Positions 6,224 through 17,127 of a stretch of DNA of 64,000 bases are shown piece after piece. The position numbers were made by a program, and so were the translations under genes. Origin of the DNA: Sphingomicrobium aestuariivivum (GTDB lineage Bacteria; Pseudomonadota; Alphaproteobacteria; Sphingomonadales; Sphingomonadaceae); the NCBI RefSeq assembly GCF_024721585.1, contig NZ_CP102629.1, forward strand, positions 1,302,001-1,366,000, read 5' to 3'. The notes under the pieces are model-generated. The model was not told the DNA's origin and searched no databases. It was given only the letters and a program-made list of their open reading frames with translations. Each line of letters opens with the position of its first letter. Position 1 is the first letter of the stretch.

Positions 6224-8560
6224 GTGGCCGAGAGTGACAGCGATACCCGCGTAAAGCCCAACCGCGTCCAGGTGGCGAGCCTGCCGCCCGCCGATTCGGG
6301 GCGCGGCCTCGCGCGGCTGCCCGCGGGCCTCATGGACGCGCTCGGGCTGGCCGACGGCGATGTCATCACCATCACCGGCAAGCGCACCACCCCGGCGCGC
6401 GCGATCCGCCCCTACAAGGACGACGCCGGCCTCGACATCATCCGCCTCGACGGGCTCCAGCGCACCAATGCCGGCGTCGGCGCGGGCGATTTCGTGACTG
6501 TCGAGAAGGCGGTGTCCAAGCCCGCGAAGAAGGTCAGCTTCGCTCCCGCCCAGCATGGCTTGCGGCTGTCCGGCTCGACCGATGCGTTGAAGCGAAGCTT
6601 CTTCGGCGCGCCGCTGACCAAGGACGATTTTGTCGCCACCGCTGGCCACCAGCGGGTCAATACCGACATGCCCGAGAACATCCGCGAACTCCTGCAGGCG
6701 CCCACCTTCGCGCTGCAGGAGATCCGCCTGCGCGTGGTCGCCACCCAGCCGCAGGACATCGTCCATATCGATGCCCAGACCGAGATCGAACTGATGCCCG
6801 AAGGGCCCAAGGTCGAGGCGGGCGATCGGCCCGCCATCACCTATGACGACCTCGGCGGCATGACCGACACGATCGACGCGCTGCGCGAGATGGTCGAATT
6901 GCCGCTGCGCCATCCCGAACTGTTCCAGCGCCTCGGCGTCGACCCGCCCAAGGGCGTGCTGCTCCACGGCCCGCCCGGCACCGGCAAGACCATGCTCGCG
7001 CGCGCCGTCGCCAACGAAAGCGATGCCGAATTCTTCCATATCGCGGGCCCCGAAGTCATGGGCTCGGCCTATGGCGAATCCGAAAAGAAGCTGCGCGAAC
7101 TGTTCGAGAATGCCGCCAAGGCCGCGCCCTCGATCGTCTTCATCGACGAGATCGACTCGATCGCCCCCAAGCGCGACAAGGTGCAGGGCGAGGCCGAAAA
7201 GCGCCTCGTCGCCCAGCTCCTCACCCTGATGGACGGCCTCGAGCCGCGCGCCAACCTCGTCGTCATCGCCGCGACCAACCGTCCCGACGCGATCGACCCC
7301 GCATTGAGGCGCCCAGGCCGCTTCGACCGCGAGATCGTGGTCGGCGTGCCCGACGAGGCGGGGCGTCGCGAGATCCTCGGCATCCACACCCGCGGCATGC
7401 CGCTGGCCGACGATGTCGACTTGGACAAGCTCGCGCGCCGCACCTATGGCTTCGTCGGCGCCGACATGGCGAGCCTGACACGCGAGGCCGCGCTCGAGGC
7501 GGTCCGTCGCATCATGCCGCGTATCAATCTCGGCGAGGACGAGATCCCGCAGGAAGTGCTCGAAAGCCTCGCGGTCACCGCCGATGATTTCCGCGAAGCG
7601 CAAAAGCGCGTCCAGCCGTCCGCCATGCGCGAGGTGATGGTGCAGGTCCCGCGCGTCGGCTGGGACGATATCGGCGGCCTCGACGAGGCGCGCGACAAGC
7701 TCAAGGAAGGGATCGAGCTGCCCTTGAGGCACCCCGACGCCTTCCGCCGCCTCGGTATCCGCCCGGCCCGAGGCTTCCTCCTCTACGGCCCGCCCGGCAC
7801 CGGCAAGACACTGCTCGCCAAGGCCGCGGCGCGCGAGTCGGAGGCCAATTTCATCGCCACCAAATCCTCCGACCTTTTGTCCAAATGGTATGGCGAGAGC
7901 GAACAGCAGATCGCCCGCCTGTTCAGCCGCGCCCGGCAGGTCGCCCCCACGGTGATCTTCATCGACGAGATCGACAGCCTCGTGCCCGCGCGCGGCGGCT
8001 CGATGGGCGAACCGGCGGTCACCGAGCGCGTCGTCAACACGATCCTCGCCGAGATGGACGGGCTGGAGGAGATGAACAATGTCGTCGTCATCGGTGCTTC
8101 CAACCGCCCCAACCTCCTCGACCCCGCGCTCTTGCGCCCCGGCCGCTTCGACGAGCTGATCTACGTCGGGCCGCCCACCCTCGAGGGGCGGCGGCGGATC
8201 CTCGAGATCCACACCGGCCAGATGCCGCTTGGACCGGACGTCGACCTCGACGATCTCGCGCAGCGCACCGACCGCTTCACCGGCGCCGACCTCGAGGACC
8301 TCGTGCGCCGCGCCGGCCTCATCGCCATGCGCCGCGACATGGAGCGCGCCGAGGTGTGCAAGGAGGATTTCGAGAAAGCACTCGAGGAGACCAAGCCCTC
8401 GGTCACGGCCAAGATGCTCAAGCAATATGAACGCATCCGCTCCAACCTGAAGCAGGAAGCGCTGAAACCCCAGCCGACCATCGGCTTCGTCTCGCCCGGC
8501 ATGCTCAGTCCCAAGTCGAAGACCAAGAACGGCCCTTCGACGGACGAGGAAGAGGAGTAG
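6224..8560 (+). CDS. CDC48/VAT-type AAA ATPase
   Basis: A 778-residue tandem AAA+ ATPase, the bacterial counterpart of archaeal VAT and eukaryotic p97/Cdc48. The N domain (about 1-190) has the double-psi barrel and following subdomain ('GRGLARLPAGLMDALGL'). D1 carries Walker A GPPGTGKT near residue 245 and Walker B FIDEID near 305. D2 has the second Walker A near 520, FIDEID near 580, and 'ATNRPDAID' and 'ASNRPNLLD' sensor regions. These enzymes form hexamers that unfold or segregate proteins. The gene starts at GTG with GAAGGAG upstream. The highly charged C-terminus ends in DEEEE. The bacterial substrate or protease partner is unknown and none is adjacent. Confidence 0.93.
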   Translation: MAESDSDTRVKPNRVQVASLPPADSGRGLARLPAGLMDALGLADGDVITITGKRTTPARAIRPYKDDAGLDIIRLDGLQRTNAGVGAGDFVTVEKAVSKPAKKVSFAPAQHGLRLSGSTDALKRSFFGAPLTKDDFVATAGHQRVNTDMPENIRELLQAPTFALQEIRLRVVATQPQDIVHIDAQTEIELMPEGPKVEAGDRPAITYDDLGGMTDTIDALREMVELPLRHPELFQRLGVDPPKGVLLHGPPGTGKTMLARAVANESDAEFFHIAGPEVMGSAYGESEKKLRELFENAAKAAPSIVFIDEIDSIAPKRDKVQGEAEKRLVAQLLTLMDGLEPRANLVVIAATNRPDAIDPALRRPGRFDREIVVGVPDEAGRREILGIHTRGMPLADDVDLDKLARRTYGFVGADMASLTREAALEAVRRIMPRINLGEDEIPQEVLESLAVTADDFREAQKRVQPSAMREVMVQVPRVGWDDIGGLDEARDKLKEGIELPLRHPDAFRRLGIRPARGFLLYGPPGTGKTLLAKAAARESEANFIATKSSDLLSKWYGESEQQIARLFSRARQVAPTVIFIDEIDSLVPARGGSMGEPAVTERVVNTILAEMDGLEEMNNVVVIGASNRPNLLDPALLRPGRFDELIYVGPPTLEGRRRILEIHTGQMPLGPDVDLDDLAQRTDRFTGADLEDLVRRAGLIAMRRDMERAEVCKEDFEKALEETKPSVTAKMLKQYERIRSNLKQEALKPQPTIGFVSPGMLSPKSKTKNGPSTDEEEE

Positions 8561-8563
8561 ACG

Positions 8564-9856
8564 TCAGCTCCGGCGAAACAAGGCGAGGCTCGCCACCAGC
8601 AGCGCGATCAGCGTCACGAAGGCGAGCCAGGGCGCCAGCTTGTAGAGCAACAGCGTGCCGGTCGGCGCGAAGATGAAGGCGAAGCCGTTCACGCTGGTCG
8701 TCAGTCCCGCCACCGCGCCCTGTTCGGCAAGCGGGACCGCAAGGCTCGCCCCCGCGGCAAAGCCCGGGCGGGTGAGGCCGAAGCCGAGGCAGGCCACCCC
8801 ATAGCTCAGGACCAGCCCGTGGAGCGTGCCCGCGAGCATCACCGCCACCACGCCGAAGATCGCCACCCAGGCGCCAACGAGGATGAGCTGGCGCGGGCTC
8901 CAGCCGGTGCGCGGGATGATCCCCCATTGCGCGACCAGCGAGGCGATCGCCCCGCCCATCAGCACCAGCCCGACCTCGCCCAGCGCGCCCGCCGGGTCGA
9001 GCCCGAGCTGGTCGATCACGTAAAAGCCCATCACCGTCATCAGCCCCGCCAGCGCGGTATTGGTGATCGCGCCCGCCACCAACCAGTCGCGCACCCGCGC
9101 GTCGGTCCATTTTAGCCGCGCGGTCGGGCGCGGGCTGGTCGCGGCGCGCAGCGCGGCGCCCGTCGGGCTTGCGCTCGGATAGCCCATCGCCGCGGCGCGC
9201 GACCGGCGCACCCGCTGGCGGTCGTCGGGCAGCCACACCGAGACGGCGACCAGCGTGGCGACCCCGAAAGCGGCAAAGACGTAGAGCGGGCCGATGAGCT
9301 CGAGCCCCGGGATGGCGAAGGCGGGCACCAGCGCGGGGCCGATGACGGTGCCGAGCCCGAAGGCGGCGGTGAGCCCCGACAGCGCCACCGTGCGGCTCGA
9401 GCGGCGGGTGCGCGCGGCGAGATAGGCTTGCGTGCCCGCGGGCGTGGCGCAGCCGAGCAGCCCGTAGACCGCGCGGATCACGGCAAAGCCGATCATCGCG
9501 GGCAGCACCCCGACCCATCCCGCCAGTCCCGCCTGCAGCGCGATGGCGCAGCCGAGGGTCGAGACGATGAAGCCGACCAGACCGATCAGCACCAGCGCCT
9601 TGCGCCCGTGCTTGTCCGACCGCCGCGCCCAGATCGGTGCGCACACCACCCAGGCGATGGCCGAGGTGGTGAAGGCCAGCGCCATCCAGTAATCCTCGAT
9701 CCCGAGCGAGCGGCCGACCGGCGGGATGATCGTCTGCATCGCCGTATTGCCCGTCGCGGTGACCAGCATCGCCCCCCACAGCAGCGCGAAGTCGCGGCGC
9801 GTCAATGCGCTCCCCGGCACCTTGCCGAAGGGGGTGGCGGACGGCGCGCTCGCCAT
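8564..9856 (-). CDS. MFS transporter
   Basis: A 430-residue major facilitator with about 12 membrane segments. The loop 2-3 signature is present as 'WARRSDKHGRKALVLIG' (G-x-x-x-D-x-x-G-R-R/K type). The two halves are separated by a central basic loop (about 195-235). Substrate is not predictable; the layout resembles drug or small-molecule exporters. The ATG overlaps the stop of the upstream phospholipase D gene by one base (TGATG), so translation is probably coupled. The 3' end converges on the CDC48 gene, with 3 bases between stops. Confidence 0.88.
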   Translation of the reverse strand: MASAPSATPFGKVPGSALTRRDFALLWGAMLVTATGNTAMQTIIPPVGRSLGIEDYWMALAFTTSAIAWVVCAPIWARRSDKHGRKALVLIGLVGFIVSTLGCAIALQAGLAGWVGVLPAMIGFAVIRAVYGLLGCATPAGTQAYLAARTRRSSRTVALSGLTAAFGLGTVIGPALVPAFAIPGLELIGPLYVFAAFGVATLVAVSVWLPDDRQRVRRSRAAAMGYPSASPTGAALRAATSPRPTARLKWTDARVRDWLVAGAITNTALAGLMTVMGFYVIDQLGLDPAGALGEVGLVLMGGAIASLVAQWGIIPRTGWSPRQLILVGAWVAIFGVVAVMLAGTLHGLVLSYGVACLGFGLTRPGFAAGASLAVPLAEQGAVAGLTTSVNGFAFIFAPTGTLLLYKLAPWLAFVTLIALLVASLALFRRS

Positions 9857-11016
9857 CAGTCGTCGCTCCCCAGCGGCAGGTTGAGGCGGCGGCTCACGGT
9901 GTAGTCCATGCTGGTGACGAGGAAGTTGGAGATCGCCCAGAGCGTGCGCTGCCACAGCGTGTCGCGGCGTGCGTGAAGTTCGGGGGTGATGGCGCGCGAA
10001 TCGGCCAGTTCGGTGCGCACCCAGTCACGCATGAGCTGCGCCGCCTTTTCGTCATGGATGCGCAGCATCACCTCGAGGTTGAGGAACAGGCTGCGAAAGT
10101 CGAAATTCGAGCTGCCGATATGCACCGCGTCATCGACGATGACGAGCTTGGTGTGCATCTTGGTCTTCTCATATTCGTGGATCTCGACACCCGCTTCCAA
10201 GAGCTGGTGATAATTGTGCCGCGCCGCCGCGATGGTGGTGTCATTGTCGGACTTGGCAGGCGTCAGGAGGTTTACCCGTCCGCCATCCTTCGCCACCCGC
10301 TCGAGCCGCCGCAACATGGCGGCCGAGGGGCTGAAATAGGCCGCTACGAGGTCGACCTCCTTGGCGCTCCACAGGTCGCGGATCAGTCCAGACGGCCAGG
10401 GCGTGTGACGCGGCCAGGGTGCTGAGAACTGCCATTGCAGCGGGCCACTCGTCGTGCTCGCCCGCGCCACGAGGTCGGCGAGCTTGCGCAGCCGCGCCTT
10501 CTTGTCCCCCATCCACTCGTAGATGGCGTCATAATAGTCGCCGAGCGCCACCACGCAGTCGCCCTCGACCCGCAGCCACAGGTCGCGCCAGCAGCCGTCC
10601 TCGTCGCCGAGATAGTCATCGGCGATATTGGCGCCGCCGATGATCGCGGTGGCGCCATCGGCGATGAGGATCTTCTGGTGGTTGCGGATGAGATAGCGCC
10701 GTCCGAGGCTGGCGTTGAAGGCGAAGCCCGAGGCGCCTGCCTCGCGCAAGGGGGCGAAGAAGGTTTCGGCATCGGCCATGTCCCTGAGCCCGAAGCCGTC
10801 GATGACCAGCCGCACGGCGACCCCGCGCCGCGCCGCCGCGATGAGGGCATCGCGTACCGCAACGCCGCTCTGGTCGTCCGCGAAATCGTAGAACAGGAGG
10901 TCGAGCGTCTCGCGCGCGCCGCCGATGGTGTCGAGGATCAGCCCGCGCCGCCGCGCCCCCGAGGGCACCATCGCGAAGTCGTTGTCCGCGACCGAAAAGG
11001 CGATTTCGGGCTCCAT
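9856..11016 (-). CDS. Phospholipase D-like / cardiolipin synthase family protein
   Basis: A 386-residue protein with two HxKxxxxD (HKD) motifs: H113-K115-D120 ('NHQKILIAD') followed by GGAN, and H288-K290-D295 ('[10 protein letters not shown]') followed by GSSNFD. Paired HKD motifs form one active site and act by phosphatidyl transfer or hydrolysis, as in cardiolipin synthase. There are no N-terminal membrane segments, unlike ClsA, so it is closer to ClsB/ClsC or soluble PLDs. An open frame runs upstream to 11112; the ATG at 11016 is chosen because homologous sequence begins just after it. It is co-transcribed with the MFS gene. Confidence 0.85.
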   Translation of the reverse strand: MEPEIAFSVADNDFAMVPSGARRRGLILDTIGGARETLDLLFYDFADDQSGVAVRDALIAAARRGVAVRLVIDGFGLRDMADAETFFAPLREAGASGFAFNASLGRRYLIRNHQKILIADGATAIIGGANIADDYLGDEDGCWRDLWLRVEGDCVVALGDYYDAIYEWMGDKKARLRKLADLVARASTTSGPLQWQFSAPWPRHTPWPSGLIRDLWSAKEVDLVAAYFSPSAAMLRRLERVAKDGGRVNLLTPAKSDNDTTIAAARHNYHQLLEAGVEIHEYEKTKMHTKLVIVDDAVHIGSSNFDFRSLFLNLEVMLRIHDEKAAQLMRDWVRTELADSRAITPELHARRDTLWQRTLWAISNFLVTSMDYTVSRRLNLPLGSDD

Positions 11017-11135
11017 GCGGGGAGCCTTGGCGGGCCGCGGGGGCGCTGGCAAGCCGCATTGACTCTTGGGGCGCCAATGCCTATCTCGCCCGTTCGGAAT
11101 TCCTAACCCCAAGATTTCAAGAGGATCAGCGGCTT

Positions 11136-11471
11136 ATGGCGCGCGTTACCGTCGAAGATTGCGTCGACAAGGTCTCGAACCGGTTCGATCTCGTCCTGCT
11201 CGCAGCCGAGCGGGCGCGTCAGATTTCGGGCGGTGCCGATCTCACCATCGATCGCGACCGCGACAAGAACCCCGTCGTCGCGCTGCGCGAGATCGCCGAG
11301 CAGACCGTCAAGCCCAAGCATCTCGAGGAAAGCCTCATCTCGGGTCACCAGCGCGTCCAGATGGACGATGACGACGAGACCGATGAACTGTCGAGCCTCA
11401 GCGAATCGGCCGAAGCCCTGCGCCTCACCGCCTCGGCCCCGCCGCGCCCGACCCCGGGTGCCGCCGACTAG
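11136..11471 (+). CDS. rpoZ: RNA polymerase omega subunit
   Basis: A 111-residue omega subunit that helps assemble RNA polymerase by latching the beta' subunit. The family start '[20 protein letters not shown]' is followed by '[12 protein letters not shown]' and '[12 protein letters not shown]'. The C-terminus is a variable acidic and Pro/Ala-rich tail. In proteobacteria omega contributes to ppGpp binding site 1, and rsh lies 1.1 kb downstream. A GAGG Shine-Dalgarno precedes the ATG, and a strong terminator follows. Confidence 0.97.
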   Translation: MARVTVEDCVDKVSNRFDLVLLAAERARQISGGADLTIDRDRDKNPVVALREIAEQTVKPKHLEESLISGHQRVQMDDDDETDELSSLSESAEALRLTASAPPRPTPGAAD

Positions 11472-11493
11472 GGCTCTCGCGACAAGCGACATG

Positions 11494-11528
11494 AAAAAAG
11501 GGCGGTGCCGCGAGGCGCCGCCCTTTTT
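11494..11528. terminator. Bidirectional intrinsic terminator (rpoZ / hxlR)
   Basis: A 10-bp GC stem (11500-11509 with 11514-11523, one G-T pair) with a GCGA loop is flanked by six A on the left and five T on the right. It can therefore terminate both rpoZ and the convergent HxlR gene. Confidence 0.85.
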
Positions 11529-11549
11529 CGTTCAGGCCCTGGCCGCGGC

Positions 11550-12071
11550 CTAGAGCTCGACCTTGTCCATCTGGTGACGGCGGATCGTCGCGCCGGTGCG
11601 GCGGTCGATCCACATCAGGTCCTTCAATCCCAGCACAGTGCCGTCCTGCGCGGTGACCGAAACGCGCGCCACCGACTTGCCGTCGCGCACGTCGGCGAGC
11701 TGGATGTCGGAACAGCCATGACCCCAGTCCTCGCCCCACTGCCGGAGCGCGACCACCACGGGCAGCAGCGCCTCGCCCTTCTCGGTCAGCTGGTAGACCA
11801 CCTTGCGCCCGTCATTGGGATCGGGCTGGCGGTCGAGGATGTCGCCCGCGACCAGCTTGGACAGCCGGTCCGACAGGATATTGCGGGCGATGCCGAGACC
11901 CGCCTGGAACTGCTCGAAATGCTTCAGCCCGTTGAAGGCACCGCGCAGGATGAGGAAGGACCAGCGCTCGCCGATCAGCTCGATCGCGGGCGGAAGCGGA
12001 CAGCGCAGTGCCGCGTCCCGGAATGACTCGATGTCGGGTTCGATGCCGCTCAATCCTGTGTCCTTTGTCAT
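11550..12071 (-). CDS. HxlR family transcriptional regulator
   Basis: A 173-residue winged-helix regulator of the HxlR type. The N-terminal signature is 'CPLPPAIELIGERWSFLILR', then 'FNGLKHFEQFQAGLGIARNILSDRLSKLVAGDIL' spans the HTH, and the wing is 'DGRKVVYQLTEKGEALLPV'. A C-terminal extension of about 55 residues goes beyond the minimal HxlR fold. It is divergent from the CC_3452 family gene and probably regulates it and itself through the inverted repeat at 12133-12155. Confidence 0.92.
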   Translation of the reverse strand: MTKDTGLSGIEPDIESFRDAALRCPLPPAIELIGERWSFLILRGAFNGLKHFEQFQAGLGIARNILSDRLSKLVAGDILDRQPDPNDGRKVVYQLTEKGEALLPVVVALRQWGEDWGHGCSDIQLADVRDGKSVARVSVTAQDGTVLGLKDLMWIDRRTGATIRRHQMDKVEL

Positions 12072-12130
12072 GGCCGCCTCGCGGGCTAGCCCCCATGGGT
12101 GGGCACAGTCATAGGCGCGTCATTTTCAAA

Positions 12131-12166
12131 ATAACAGTTGCTAAACGAGACTGTTTCAACCTAATA
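12131..12166. promoter_or_regulatory. Overlapping divergent promoters with inverted-repeat operator
   Basis: The inverted repeat AACAGT-N11-ACTGTT occupies 12133-12155. Rightward, TTGCTA (12138-12143), 17 bases, then CTAATA (12161-12166) drive the small secreted protein. Leftward, TTGAAA (complement of 12154-12159), 17 bases, then TGTTAT (complement of 12131-12136) drive the HxlR gene. The two promoters are face to face and both overlap the repeat, so one bound dimer would control both. Confidence 0.55.
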
Positions 12167-12198
12167 GGTTTCCGAACAAAACCGAAAGGACGACCATC

Positions 12199-12489
12199 AT
12201 GCGCACCCTTCTGGCCCTCGCTGCCGCCGCCACCCTCGCCGCGCCCGCTGCCGCTGCCGCGCCGCTGCTGAGCGCCGACCTTGCCGCCGCCGCCGAGGCG
12301 CGCGTAATCGTCAAGGGCGCCGCTTTCGCCTGCGAGGGCGAGACCTGCACCACCCGCTCGGCCGCCAGCCGCCCCGCCGTGCTGTGCGAGCGCCTCGTCA
12401 AGGAAGTCGGTCCCGTGACCAGCTTCAAAGTCGATGGCGAGGAAATCGATGCGCGCGATCTCGAGCGCTGCAACGCCAAGGCGCGCTAA
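12199..12489 (+). CDS. CC_3452 family secreted protein
   Basis: A 96-residue protein with an Ala-rich signal peptide (cut near AAAAA-APLL, about residue 20). It matches the short CC_3452-type family of Caulobacter and sphingomonads in its 'ARVIVKGAAFACEGETCTT' core, followed by a C-terminal 'VTSFKVDGEEIDARDLERC'. Four Cys could form two periplasmic disulfides. Function is unknown. It is transcribed divergently from, and likely controlled by, the HxlR regulator. Confidence 0.75.
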   Translation: MRTLLALAAAATLAAPAAAAAPLLSADLAAAAEARVIVKGAAFACEGETCTTRSAASRPAVLCERLVKEVGPVTSFKVDGEEIDARDLERCNAKAR

Positions 12490-12515
12490 CCCGCGTCAAA
12501 CGCCTGAGGCAACTT

Positions 12516-12556
12516 GCGAAAGGCTCGTCCGACAGGGCGGGCCTTTCGTGCGTTTT
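12516..12556 (+). terminator. Intrinsic terminator-like hairpin
   Basis: A 14-bp stem (12517-12530 with 12535-12548, two G-T pairs) closes a GACA tetraloop and is followed by TGCGTTTTGC. It separates the small secreted protein from the rsh promoter, whose first bases overlap the T tract. Confidence 0.6.
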
Positions 12557-12590
12557 GCACTTGCACAAGCGCCCCCCGCGCCCCCATTAA
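12553..12590 (+). promoter_or_regulatory. Predicted rsh promoter with shared 16-base element
   Basis: TTTTGCACTTGCACAA (12553-12568) is identical to the element at the sRNA promoter (6007-6022). The second TTGCAC (12561-12566) is followed by 18 bases and CATTAA (12585-12590). The start site would fall at about 12597, the first base of the rsh GTG codon, predicting a leaderless mRNA. Confidence 0.5.
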
Positions 12591-12596
12591 TTAACC

Positions 12597-14693
12597 GTGC
12601 TGAGACAATATGAACTGGTCGAGAAGGTCCGGGCCTATGACCCCGACGCCGACGAGGCGCTGATCAACCGCGCCTATGTCTTCTCGATGAAGGCCCATGG
12701 CGCCCAGCTCCGCGCCAGCGGAGACCCCTATTTCTCGCACCCGATCGAAGTCGCGGGCATCCTCACCGACCTCAAGCTCGACGACGAGACCATCGTCACC
12801 GCCATCCTCCACGACACCATCGAGGACACGGTCGCCACGCCCGAGCAGATCGAGAACCTGTTCGGCGAGGAAGTGGCCCGCCTCGTCGACGGCGTGACCA
12901 AGCTGTCGAAGGTCGAGGCGATGAGCGAATCGCAGCGCGCCGCCGAAAACCTTCGCAAGTTCCTGCTCGCGCTGTCGGGCGACATCCGCGTGCTGCTGGT
13001 GAAGCTGGCCGACCGGCTCCACAACATGCGCACGCTGCATCACATTCCCAAGGAGCATAAGCGCCGTCGTATCGCCCGCGAGACGATGGACATCTATGCG
13101 CCGCTCGCCGAGCGCATCGGCATGTACGAGATGATGAAGGAGATGCAGACGCTCGCCTTCCAGCATCTCGAGCCCGATGCCTATGCCTCGATCCTCAAGC
13201 GCCTCGACCAGCTCAACGACAAGGGCGGCGATGTCATCAACCGCATCGGCCTCGGGCTCCAGCTCCACCTGGCCGACCATGGCCTCGATGCCGACGTCAC
13301 GGGGCGCGAGAAACATCCCTATTCGATCTGGAAGAAGATGGCCGAACGGCACATCAGCTTCGAGCAACTGTCCGACGTCATGGCCTTCCGCGTCATCGTC
13401 GACACGGTCGAGGACGTCTATCGCGCGCTGGGCCTCATCCACCAGCGCTGGCCGATGGTCCCGGGGCGCTACAAGGATTACATCTCGACCCCCAAGCGTA
13501 ACGGCTACCGCTCCTTGCACACCTCGGTGATCCACGACACCAACATGCGCATCGAGATCCAGATCCGCACGCGCGAGATGCACGAACAGGCCGAGCGCGG
13601 GCTCGCCGCGCACTGGGCCTATAAGGAAGGCGCGCCCAAGGGCGACAAGCCGGTCATGTGGATCAACGACCTCGTCGAGATCCTCGACCATGCCGCCGAC
13701 CCCGAGGAACTCCTCGAGCACACGCGCATGGCGATGTACCAGGACCGCATCTTCGCCTTCACCCCCAAGGGCGAGCTGATCCAGCTGCCCAAGGGCGCCA
13801 CCGCGGTCGATTTCGCTTATGCCGTCCACACTGACCTTGGCGACCAGACGGTCGGCGTGAAGGTCAACGGGCGCGTCGTGCCGCTGCGCACCGTGCTCGA
13901 CAATGGCGACCAGGTCGAGATCCTCGCCAGTGACGCGCAGCAGCCCCAGCCGTCATGGCTGCGCTTCGTCGCCACCGGCAAGGCGCGCGCCGCCATCCGC
14001 CGCTTCGTGCGCCACAAGGAGCGCGACGAAACGATCGAGCTGGGCACCAAGATCTTCGCCGAGATCCTCGAGCGCCTGCCGTCGGCACCGCGCGCGGGTG
14101 CGACCAAGCGCGCCGCCAAGCGTCTCAAGATGGACGACGAAGCCGCGCTGATGGAAGCAATCGCCAAGCGCCGCATCGCCGATGAAGCGGTGATGGAAGC
14201 ACTCGTCCCCGGCTCGACCGCCAAGCTCGAGAAGAAGGACGGCCGCGCGCCCGAACAGCGCAACGCCATCTCGATCAAGGGCCTCACCCCCGGCGTCGCC
14301 TTCGAACTTTCCGATTGCTGTCACCCGATCCCGGGCGACCGCATCGTCGGCGTACGCGGCGAGGACGAGATGATCGCGGTCCATGTCATTGGCTGCGAAC
14401 AGCTGCTGGCCTCCGACGACAGCGACTGGCTCGACCTGTCCTGGGGCGAACAGTCGGACGGCGGCACCGCGCGCATCCGCGTCATCCTCCACAACGTGGC
14501 GGGCGCGCTGGGCGAGATGGCGGGGATCTTCGGCGCCAAGCGCGCGAATATCGTCAACCTCGGCCTCGTCCACCGCGACGGGGCCTTCCACACCTTCGAC
14601 GTGGATTGCGAACTGCACGATCTGGCGCACCTTCACGCCATGATCGCCGCCCTGCGCGCCAGCGACAGCATCAGCGCCGCCGACCGCATCTAG
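12597..14693 (+). CDS. rsh: Bifunctional (p)ppGpp synthetase/hydrolase (RelA/SpoT family)
   Basis: A 698-residue long-form RSH enzyme of the stringent response. The HD hydrolase domain has H48 ('YFSHPIEVAG') and H72-D73 with ED at 76-77 ('LHDTIEDT'). The synthetase domain has 'GRYKDYISTPKRNGYRSLHT' near 291-310; the basic RxKD loop is the bifunctional (Rel/SpoT) form, not the acidic RelA form. A TGS domain (about 383-446), a conserved Cys/His region ('SDCCHPIPGD') and a C-terminal ACT domain (about 621-698) follow. The start is GTG; no Shine-Dalgarno is present, and the promoter position suggests leaderless translation. As in most alphaproteobacteria it is probably the main RSH enzyme. Confidence 0.96.
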   Translation: MLRQYELVEKVRAYDPDADEALINRAYVFSMKAHGAQLRASGDPYFSHPIEVAGILTDLKLDDETIVTAILHDTIEDTVATPEQIENLFGEEVARLVDGVTKLSKVEAMSESQRAAENLRKFLLALSGDIRVLLVKLADRLHNMRTLHHIPKEHKRRRIARETMDIYAPLAERIGMYEMMKEMQTLAFQHLEPDAYASILKRLDQLNDKGGDVINRIGLGLQLHLADHGLDADVTGREKHPYSIWKKMAERHISFEQLSDVMAFRVIVDTVEDVYRALGLIHQRWPMVPGRYKDYISTPKRNGYRSLHTSVIHDTNMRIEIQIRTREMHEQAERGLAAHWAYKEGAPKGDKPVMWINDLVEILDHAADPEELLEHTRMAMYQDRIFAFTPKGELIQLPKGATAVDFAYAVHTDLGDQTVGVKVNGRVVPLRTVLDNGDQVEILASDAQQPQPSWLRFVATGKARAAIRRFVRHKERDETIELGTKIFAEILERLPSAPRAGATKRAAKRLKMDDEAALMEAIAKRRIADEAVMEALVPGSTAKLEKKDGRAPEQRNAISIKGLTPGVAFELSDCCHPIPGDRIVGVRGEDEMIAVHVIGCEQLLASDDSDWLDLSWGEQSDGGTARIRVILHNVAGALGEMAGIFGAKRANIVNLGLVHRDGAFHTFDVDCELHDLAHLHAMIAALRASDSISAADRI

Positions 14694-14717
14694 GCGGCCG
14701 GCAGCGCCTCGCGTCTC

Positions 14718-17030
<2,313 letters not shown>

Positions 17031-17127
17031 TTTTCTCTCCTGTATGGCGCCGCCATAAAAAGAGGCCCCTGAAGAGTCACGGACTTAATGGAAACGGCGG
17101 GGGAAAGCGGCTAGCGTTGCCCGCAAG

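Noticed and set aside
5081-8425. 1114-codon minus-strand open frame across ppiB, SDR and CDC48
   Set aside because: It runs through three well-supported opposite-strand genes and an intergenic gap; no domain motif is visible. High third-position GC removes stops.
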